A DNA stretch of 64,000 nt, from assembly GCA_004380135.1 (NCBI GenBank), contig QXCR01000071.1, positions 62,001 to 126,000 of the forward strand, written 5' to 3'. The notes beneath the pieces were generated by a model. It did not search any database, was not told the DNA's origin, and was given only the letters and a program-made list of their open reading frames with translations. This document shows positions 45,756-53,593 of the stretch, piece after piece. This stretch comes from Stemphylium vesicarium (Eukaryota; Ascomycota; Dothideomycetes; Pleosporales; Pleosporaceae). A program made the position numbers and the translations under genes. How positions within the stretch are numbered: the first letter of the stretch is position 1; each line of letters begins with the position of its first letter.

Positions 45756-47481
45756 ATGTTCGGGAATGCAAAAGACGATGAAGTTTCGGCCATCGACACC
45801 CCTGCAGGCAATGACGCGCCCAAACCCACCGCAGCACCCACGACGGACCACGGGGCCGCTGCTGCTGGCACCACCATGGCCAGCAACGGCTCGCCGTCGA
45901 TAGATCGTAAGACCAGCGACAGCTCTGTGCCCACAGAGAGGAAACGAAGGAGCAGTGGCGTGTCGCGTGCCCGGGACATGTTCTCGAGCGCGAAACAGTC
46001 ATTGCACATCGGCGGCTCCTCTCCCACTTCCACCTCTTCGACCACGATGCCCGAAAAGCCCACCACCCAGACCCCCATGCAGAAGCTAGGCAAGTCGGAC
46101 GCTGCCCTCAGCGTCCCCCAGGGCTCTCTTAACAACTCTGCCGGCGAATCCGCGCCCGGTCCGCGATCCACCTTCCGCGTCGGTGTCACCGAGGATAAGA
46201 ACAAGAAGTGCAGACGGACCATGGAGGATACACACGCATACCTATACAACTTCTTGAGCACCCCTGCTCCTTCGTATGGCCTGGAAAAGGCGCGCGCCCT
46301 CTCCGACGCGAGCTCAGTCCAGTCCGATGCTCTGTCGTCGCAATCAGTAGTAGAGAGCGACAATGGCTACTTTGCCATCTTCGACGGCCACGCGGGTACC
46401 TTTGCTGCTGACTGGTGTGGAAAGAAGCTTCACTTGATTCTAGAAGAGACAATTCGAAAGAACCCCAACACGCCAATACCCGAACTTCTCGACCAGACCT
46501 TCACCGTAGTCGACCAGCAGTTGGAGAAGCTTCCATTGAAGAACAGTGGTTGCACCGCCGTAATTGCAGTTCTGCGGTGGGAGGACAGAGTGCCCAACGC
46601 ACAATCTTCCACCGGCTCCGTCCTCTTCGCTCCCGCGGCAGTTTCGGCTATCAAGCACGCTGGCGAAGGCGGCGAGGCCAAGGACGGTGCTGATGCCCCT
46701 GCCTCGGAGCCTGCAGCCGAGCAACAAGTCGAAGCGAGATTACGGACAGAGGCCAGCCGACAACGCGTACTATACACGGCGAATGTGGGCGATGCGCGCA
46801 TTGTTCTTTGTCGCAATGGCCGAGCCCTCCGCCTTTCATACGACCACAAGGGCAGCGACGAGAATGAGGGCCGCCGCGTTGCTAGCGCCGGTGGTTTGAT
46901 ACTCAACAACCGCGTTAATGGCGTCCTGGCTGTCACACGGGCGCTAGGCGATGCGTACATGAAGGATCTGGTGACAGGACACCCATACACGACAGAAACT
47001 GTCATCCAAGCTGACCAGGATGAGTTCCTCATCCTCGCCTGCGATGGTGTAAGTAACGTACTCTTAGGTGTTCAATACACGCTAACATATCTAGCTCTGG
47101 GATGTCTGCTCCGACCAGGAAGCAGTAGACCTCGTCCGTCAAGTCCACGATCCCCAAGAAGCTTCGAAAAAGCTTGTCGACTACGCCCTTGCGCGCTTCT
47201 CGACCGACAATTTGTCCTGCATGGTGGTGCGGTTCGACAACAAAGCCCTTCGCCAGCGTAAGAATGAAGCCACGGCACCCTTGGACCAGGATCAGGCAGC
47301 TATGAAAGGCGGAATCACCGAAGCGGACTCACTTGTCGCACAGGCAAGGAAGTCGATTGGTGAGCCGGAGACTTCGGTCGAGCATGCGGCACAGCAGATT
47401 ATTATGGAGGAAGCCGAAGCCGAGCCAGGCCCTGAGCTCAACCTCGACGCTGCGAAAGCGGCCAGGAAAAATGAAGTATAG
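45756..47481 (+). CDS. PP2C-type protein phosphatase
   Basis: Mn/Mg-dependent Ser/Thr phosphatase, closest in layout to fungal Ptc1-type enzymes that dampen MAP-kinase signalling. Two exons, join(45756..47048, 47095..47481), with a 46-nt intron give 559 residues. The first 140 residues are low complexity (Ala/Ser/Thr/Lys). Metal-binding motifs are all present: RRTMEDTH (about 154), FDGHAG (about 209), ACDGLWDV (about 430) and STDNLSC (about 466). A Glu/Ala-rich insert of about 55 residues interrupts the catalytic core between VLRWED and YTANVGDARIVLC. A C-terminal acidic/helical tail (GITEADSLVAQA to end) follows the core. The start is the first in-frame ATG before low-complexity sequence; an upstream exon cannot be excluded. 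Yeast Ptc1 is much shorter (281 residues). Confidence 0.88.
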
Positions 47482-47891
47482 AACCTAAGGTGCAGGCCTA
47501 CTATTGATTTTACGGTTGGGAGGGGCTTCTCACGAGGCAGTGGAGGCGTCGTATGCGCCTAGGTCAGCGGTACATCAGAACTCAATGCTTCAGCTTCATA
47601 GTCGAAACAAAACAAAGTAAAGATACAGTGCTATGCTATGCTGTGCTATGCTATGCTATGAAATGCGTGCCGTGTTGATGGGACTGGTCTGTTTGCCCCG
47701 CATGTTTGCGCATTGACTTTCCAGGTCCACGATGCGCTAATGACGATCGTGGGGCGTCTACCTCCACCATCTTCCACGGCATTTGAGAAATCTTGCGCCC
47801 CAGTAGCCCAGTCCCCGCTATAACTTCTTCCGACCCTAGGATTGCTGGACTCACACGCTCCATGCGGCTCCGAGGAGCATCGCGATAAATC
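47482..47891. other. Intergenic PP2C / SNF4 with GCTAT microsatellite
   Basis: 410 bp holding the PP2C 3' region, a pentanucleotide microsatellite (47629-47660) and the SNF4 promoter. Confidence 0.5.
47629..47660 (+). repeat. (GCTAT)n pentanucleotide microsatellite
   Basis: Six units, one carrying an A-to-G change, in the PP2C-SNF4 spacer. Confidence 0.8.
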
Positions 47892-49225
47892 ATGTCCAGC
47901 GTCGACGCGGCAGACTCGACAAACAACCTTAGCAGCGATGCGCGACCGGCTTTTGTGACACCCAGGGACTTGCTCCAGCAGTCACGAGCCCCATTACCCC
48001 CGAAAGAACAACCGCGCCAGCTCTCAGCTGTTGACCGCGAGCAGCTGGATGGTCTGGTACGGCAGCGTTCCTTTGTGAAGAGTCACAGCGGTAGGCTGAC
48101 AAGAGGCTAGAGAACCATCAGAGCCTTCCTCAAGGCCCGGACGAGCTATGACGTACTACCTATCAGCTACCGCCTGATCGTCTTCGATACCGCGCTGCTG
48201 GTGAAGAAGAGCCTGAATATACTGAATCAGAATGGTGAGTCTATGAAACGTCGCGTGCAGAGGCTTGAGCTGACAGCTCTTTGTAGGCATCGTCTCAGCG
48301 CCTCTGTGGGACTCAAAATCATCCACCTTCGCCGGCCTCCTGACGACATCGGACTACATCAATGTCATTCAGTACTACTGGCAGAACCCAGACGCGCTGG
48401 CCCGGGTAGACCAGTTCCGCCTGAACAGCCTGCGAGGTAAGTGGCTTAGTTCCGATACCCCAAACGCGTGTTGATACAAACTAGACATCGAGAAAGCGCT
48501 CGGAGTCAAGCCTATAGAGACCATTTCTATCCACCCAAACCGACCCGTGTACGAAGCATGCCGCAAGATGCTCGAATCGCGCGCCCGCCGTATACCCATA
48601 GTCGATAGCGACGACGAAACACATAGAACCATGGTCGTCAGCGTCATTACACAATACCGCATCCTAAAGTTCATCGCGGTGAATGTAAAGGAAACGCAGA
48701 AGCTCCGCAAGCCACTTCGGGAACTGAATGTTGGCACATACGAGGATCTCGCAACTGCGTCGATGGACACACCGGTCATGGACGTCATCCATATGCTTGT
48801 CAAGAAGAGCATATCTAGTGTTCCTATTCTGGATAGATCTGGTGAGAGGTCCGTGTGTTTGTGAAAGATGCGCGACTAACAGTGATAGGCACGGTGCTCA
48901 ACGTATTCGAAGCTGTGGATGTGATCGCGCTCATCAAAGGCGGTGTATACGACGATTTGAATTTGACAGTCGGCGACGCGCTATTGAAACGCTCAGATGT
49001 AAGCAGCTTGTCGTATGTGTATTAGTACCACGCTAATTTTGACAGGACTTTCCCGGAATCTTCACCTGCTCCCTGAATGACAACATGTCAACGATATATG
49101 ACACGATCCGGAGGTCGCGCGTGCACCGCTTCGTCGTCATTGACGAGAACAGCAAACTCAAGGGCGTGGTGACCTTGAGCGATGTGCTCGAACACACGCT
49201 GCTTGAAGGCATGGAGGACGAGTAG
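47892..49225 (+). CDS. SNF4: Snf4, AMPK/Snf1 gamma subunit
   Basis: Nucleotide-sensing regulatory subunit of the Snf1/AMPK energy-stress kinase. Six exons, join(47892..48056, 48111..48234, 48287..48436, 48485..48841, 48889..48998, 49046..49225), give 361 residues. The N-terminus of about 55 residues is variable. Four CBS repeats follow: SYDVLPISYRL ... LLTTSDYINVIQYYW; EACRKMLESRARRIPIVDSD; ELNVGTYEDLATASMDTPVMDVI ... ISSVPILDRSG; and IYDTIRRSRVHRFVVIDENSKLKGVVTLSD. In the first intron I use the donor at 48057 (GTACGG) because it gives the conserved DGLRTIRAFLKARTSYDV; reading on meets a stop. Introns are 47-54 nt. Confidence 0.95.
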
Positions 49226-49776
49226 AACGATATCATCCGCGACCACATGTCAGCTTCACATTTGCACTCCCTCATGATTTACGAGTAGTTGTCAGCTTAG
49301 CGTAGGTGGTAGACATGGGATTGTAATCACGCTTTATGATAGCTTTGAGTTTACGGTGTTTGTTCTTTGAGGCGCATGGATACCCAAAGAGGCCCAGTCT
49401 TCGGTGTCCGTTTCATCGTCCCAAGCCTTACTATCGGCTTTCTCTCTGTATTCGATGTCTGCTTTGTTTGAAGCGGCGTGTGTAGGCAAATGATACTCTG
49501 TTGCTGCACTCTGGTTCGTTGATCCTTTTCGGGTGATGGTTTCTGTTCGGGTGTCCACAACAGGACATGGGGACGTGGGGCTCAAGGAAGTTTCTCTTCT
49601 CCGTGTATGCTCACGCATCTCACGACGCTGGTATTGAATTCGGTGGTCGAAGTCATGCGTAAGTCTACAAGGATGCAGCTGGGCACGAGGCTAGACAATC
49701 TCCGGCGCTAGGATGTTAAGTCCATAGACTCGTCCCACTTCACGAACTTTGCGCGCACTCACATGAAGGCAACGAA
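49226..49776. other. Intergenic SNF4 / JmjC with antisense open frame
   Basis: 551 bp. Besides the SNF4 3' region and JmjC promoter, a minus-strand frame (stop at 49334, in-frame ATG at 49618, open to about 49697) codes a polar, protein-like sequence. I cannot assign it; see findings. Confidence 0.4.
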
Positions 49777-51019
49777 ATGGTCCGAGTCCAAGATGAAGTG
49801 ATAGGCTTGAAGAGTGTCGAACAGGCCGATCTAAAGTATATGCATCAGTGAATCCTTCGCATGTTCATCTTCCTGACTTTTCCAGACCCGCACCAAAGGG
49901 ACTCGAAGGCGACGAAACATTGCAAGATGCTGTAAGAGGTGCTGCCATTTCCCCCAAAACCTTGATGTTGATTTTTCGTCTCATTTTCCTTCCTCACATC
50001 TCTTACTGTCCCTAGACCTGATAACATCCTACCACGACCTCAACCCCTCCTCCATCGACATTCTCCATGAAGAGCCCTCCCCACTACAATTCATGCGCCA
50101 TGTCGCGCGCAACCGGCCCTTCAAGATCATTAATGGCGCCTCGAGCTTCACCGCGCGCAAGAAATGGAACGCGTCCTACGTGAAAGAAGTAATGTACGGC
50201 CAAACCGTCAACGTAGCAGTAACGCCACACGGAAACGCCGATTCAGTCGTCAACCTCCCCTCTGGCGGTTCAATCTTCGTCAAGCCGCACGAAATGGAAG
50301 CCTCATTCTCCGACGTGTTGGATAAGATCCAGCAGCAAGAACAAGACAAAACCTATGCCGGCCCGACACACTACGCACAAACCCAAAACGACAATCTGCG
50401 CAACGAGTATGCCACGCTCTTCGCCGACGTACCAAAATCCATCCCGTTTGCACGCATAGCGCTAGAACAAGACCCGGACGCCATCAACTTTTGGCTCGGA
50501 AACTCTTTCTCCACCACTGCGCTGCACAAGGACAATTACGAAAATATCTACGTCCAGGTACTCGGGAAGAAGCATTTCGTACTCCTCCCGCCCGTCGAGG
50601 CGCCCTGCGTGAACGAAAAGTCCGTTTTAGCGGCTACGTATCAACCGAAAGAGAGCGCGGGGAGCGACGAGGCGGGAAAGAAGCAGGATATGGTTATAGC
50701 GATTGATGAGCCAGAGGAATACGTGCCGTTTGCAACATGGGATCCCGATGAAGCATCCGTCAACACAACGCCTTACTCACAGTATTCACAACCCCTACAT
50801 GTGACGCTGAACGAAGGCGATATGCTGTATCTCCCTGCACTATGGTATCACAAGGTGAGCCAGAGCTGCAATGAGGAAGGCATTTGTTGCGCTGTGAATT
50901 ACTGGTACGATCTCGATTTCACCGGCGGGTTTTGGAGCACGGCGGGCTTTGTTAGGAGCGCTGGATTGCTGTCTATGCAAGAAGAAAAGACGACGGAGGA
51001 TGGGAGTGAGAAGTTGTGA
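49777..51019 (+). CDS. JmjC-domain oxygenase, JMJD7-like
   Basis: Predicted Fe(II)/2-oxoglutarate-dependent hydroxylase of the cupin type; the human relative JMJD7 is a lysyl 3-hydroxylase of DRG GTPases. Three exons, join(49777..49835, 49886..49938, 50016..51019), give 371 residues. The two short 5' exons were found by frame: MVRVQDEVIGLKS ... and PAPKGLEGDETLQDAVR, joining to DLITSYHDLNPSS. The core has the iron ligands His and Asp in TALHKDNYENIYVQ and the distal His in LPALWYHKVSQS, plus YVQVLGKKHFVLLPP. MRHVARNRPF is the conserved N-terminal motif. A charged linker (about residues 240-285) interrupts the fold. The 5' exons overlap an antisense frame with its own splice-like signals, so the start is less sure than the core. 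Confidence 0.85.
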
Positions 51020-51153
51020 TTTGCTTGCGGTGAACAAAGGAAAAACTACGATTATGGGTATCTTTCTAGGATTCTATAGCAACGCAGTTCCAACGCCGTG
51101 GTAATGCTCTGAAAACGCTCACGTTTCGCTTCCCGTCTCTCTTTCGCTCTCTA

Positions 51154-53241
51154 TTAATGTTTAATCTTGACTTTGATGCTGACGCCCCGTGCGCTTTGCC
51201 ATACACTGTCACTGACTTTTACAGGCAGCTTTCTCCCCTTGAGTCGTTGGTCAATTAACCAAAGTCCTACAACAAACTCATATCTGTTTAGCCTTCCAAT
51301 GGACCGCCCATCTACTAGATCCCACACTTCTTCTAACACGTGCGTGGGCAAGCGACTCCTTGTCCAGATTTCTCGCACGACAAGATTCAGGACATCGGCT
51401 GATGGATCGTCTTGTGGTGCACCAGGTGGGGATTGTATGTGAAGGCCCTTGTTTGCCGCCCACACGCCCTCGTAGCGTTTGCGCTCCCGCTCTGTGATTT
51501 GATCACGCCAGCGTTTCCGTGTACCCTCATGATGCTTATTTGGATGCTTTCGCCCCTTGATGCCCATGATTCGCGTGCCCTTCTTTTTGTACTTGTCGAC
51601 CTTGTCTTCATCGTCTGACGACGAAGGCTCCTTGCGCATTGTGGTCCGCAGCTTTCCTGTACTCTTGGGCGGTGACTGCTTCTGCGGCGAAGGGGATCGG
51701 TGGAAGGGCGAGTGGTGGTGATGATGCTGCTTGCGAGGCGGAAAGAGAGGCTCCACTGACATGGGACGGGGCGCTGGCGAGACGTTGCGAGAATGAGATG
51801 CTAAGGCGGCGCCCATTATAGCGCTCGACAGAGACTCTCCAGTCATGTGCTGTGTGATCTGCTTAACCGATTCGCGCTGGTAGTTGTTGTGGTATACCGA
51901 AGGCGACGCCGTCCCTGTGCTTGAGGGTGGCCGACGGGTAGGTGAGAGACTCGGCATTGGCGATACCGAGCTTGGTTTTTGGCTCTCCGTGCGCGGTTGG
52001 ATCTGTATAGGTGTCGTCGGCTGGAGCTTCTTGGAAGCTGGCGCCGGGTCCGTTTTCCGCGCAGTCGACCGACGAGGCGGAGGCACAGTAGGCTTGAGTC
52101 GCTCCTCATCCTCCTGCTCTTCCTTGGCAGACTTGAAAGAAGATGGTGTTGACGGTGGCCTAGACCTCTCTACCGATGCCGACCTTCTCCTCCTTTGTGC
52201 TTGCGCTGACCGTGTCGTGTCCTGCGATTTCGGGCGCGTCTGACGAGAACCTCTTTGCGATGGCGGCTTTGACGGCAGGGAGGTCGCTGTGTCGAGGGCT
52301 GCCAACTGCACCGGCTTTTGCTTAATCGGGGGTGACTTCAGGGGGTCCTTCTTGGGTGTATTGAAGTATGCTTCGTCATTGGCGCCGTCAGCGTATTGCG
52401 GAGGTAGCTGGATACGACGCTTTGGCTTCGGCTTGACTGGCGGCGGTGTATGTGTCCTCTTCCTCTGCAATGGCGCATCTTCTTCCGGTGCAGGTGGTAG
52501 TTTGAAGGCGCGCTGTGGCTTCGGGGATCGTACAGGAGGTGGGGAACTTCGAGTAATGTGCAAGGGTTCGGACGGTTGTTGGGTTGGGGTAGTCGGTCGA
52601 CCCTGTTCGAACATCTTCACCAGCGAGTTCGTCGGGGGGATAGGAGTGTCGTCGGTAGCCTTATGGGATAGTTCCGGTCGTTGAACGTTGCTGGCTATTG
52701 ACTGCGATCCAAGACTATCCCTCCTTTTCCGGGGCTGCTGGCTGGACTTCTTAGGCTCAAGTCTGGCAAGCAGATTCCCCACACTGCCAGAGGGAGGCAG
52801 CACATCTTTCTCGTTTGCCCCTTGGTCGTCCATGGTGGGCGCGGGCTGGAGTTTTGGCTGGGTTATCGGCTTGGGCGTTGGCCTGAGAGGGCTGTGTCGC
52901 GCAGCCGCCAGCCGTGCTGCGATATTCGATGGGGACGGTGCGCGGTCGGCGTGATCGTCAGGCACGCTCAGCGACGCGGTGCTGTTTGTCTTGGAGAGGT
53001 CCGGCCTGCTGACACCTACGGAACTGCCGGTATGATCTCTCCGCAGGGGTGCCGGGCTGCCTGTTCCGACTCTCGTGGCTGCCAACAAGGCTCCATTCTC
53101 TCCTCCAGTATACGTGTTGTTTGCGGGTTTCGGCTTCGCGGCGGGTTTGGCAAAGGCTCTCGAGGCGCCCTGCAGTGCAGCGTTGCGGGCGCTGTCTCCG
53201 GCCGACTGCGGGACCCGGCCCTGATTGCGTGCTGAGCTCAT
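51154..53241 (-). CDS. IRS4: Irs4/Tax4-like EH-domain protein
   Basis: EH-domain adaptor; the yeast proteins Irs4/Tax4 regulate phosphatidylinositol 4,5-bisphosphate levels through the phosphatase Inp51 and affect rDNA silencing and autophagy. Single exon, 695 residues. Nearly 570 residues are Pro/Ser/Arg/Lys-rich and disordered, with many PxxP stretches that may bind SH3 domains and a histidine run (HHHHH). The EH domain occupies about 573-690: RWRDQITERERKRYEGVWAA, then VREIWTRSRLP and LEEVWDLVDGRSIGRLNRYEF, with the calcium-loop-like DGRSIGRLNRYEF. The 3' end lies 134 bp from the JmjC stop (convergent), and the 5' end is divergent from LIG4. Confidence 0.92.
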   Translation of the reverse strand: MSSARNQGRVPQSAGDSARNAALQGASRAFAKPAAKPKPANNTYTGGENGALLAATRVGTGSPAPLRRDHTGSSVGVSRPDLSKTNSTASLSVPDDHADRAPSPSNIAARLAAARHSPLRPTPKPITQPKLQPAPTMDDQGANEKDVLPPSGSVGNLLARLEPKKSSQQPRKRRDSLGSQSIASNVQRPELSHKATDDTPIPPTNSLVKMFEQGRPTTPTQQPSEPLHITRSSPPPVRSPKPQRAFKLPPAPEEDAPLQRKRTHTPPPVKPKPKRRIQLPPQYADGANDEAYFNTPKKDPLKSPPIKQKPVQLAALDTATSLPSKPPSQRGSRQTRPKSQDTTRSAQAQRRRRSASVERSRPPSTPSSFKSAKEEQEDEERLKPTVPPPRRSTARKTDPAPASKKLQPTTPIQIQPRTESQKPSSVSPMPSLSPTRRPPSSTGTASPSVYHNNYQRESVKQITQHMTGESLSSAIMGAALASHSRNVSPAPRPMSVEPLFPPRKQHHHHHSPFHRSPSPQKQSPPKSTGKLRTTMRKEPSSSDDEDKVDKYKKKGTRIMGIKGRKHPNKHHEGTRKRWRDQITERERKRYEGVWAANKGLHIQSPPGAPQDDPSADVLNLVVREIWTRSRLPTHVLEEVWDLVDGRSIGRLNRYEFVVGLWLIDQRLKGRKLPVKVSDSVWQSARGVSIKVKIKH

Positions 53242-53593
53242 TTGTGCTCCATCGGGTTGGTAGGCAGTGATGACGTATGCAAGGGGTCCGATGCAGGTAC
53301 TGTATGCAAAGTATCGCTACGCAGCATAGAAAAAGGAAGCAAAAGAAGGACTGCGCTGAAAACGAGAGGTGGAGTCGTAATTCCAATGTTCCAAGATTAG
53401 CATTGTAAGCCTCGTGAACAACCCGGTGTATCCACAGCGCATGGGGATGTTTCGAGTAGTGTGCTAACCGCTTCTAGGTCCAAGAGCCACGTGAGCGCGC
53501 GTGGCGCTAAACGCGACATTCCAGGCACCAACGTTCGCCTTTCAAATACACCCTTCAACCCATGGAGTGTTTTCCCTCCTCAATGTACTTAAG
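53242..53593. promoter_or_regulatory. Divergent promoter, IRS4 / LIG4
   Basis: 352 bp shared upstream region. The LIG4 frame extends upstream to 53501 but only from a GTG codon, so that part is taken as leader. Confidence 0.5.

Noticed and set aside
48057..48116. Reading SNF4 exon 1 through to its in-frame stop as a separate short protein
   Set aside because: The segment is a 54-nt intron (GTACGG, GCTGAC, CTAG); removing it joins conserved gamma-subunit sequence.
53501..53593. N-terminal extension of DNA ligase IV
   Set aside because: Begins with GTG, not ATG; the conserved protein starts with MGDDTPMPDADA at 53594.
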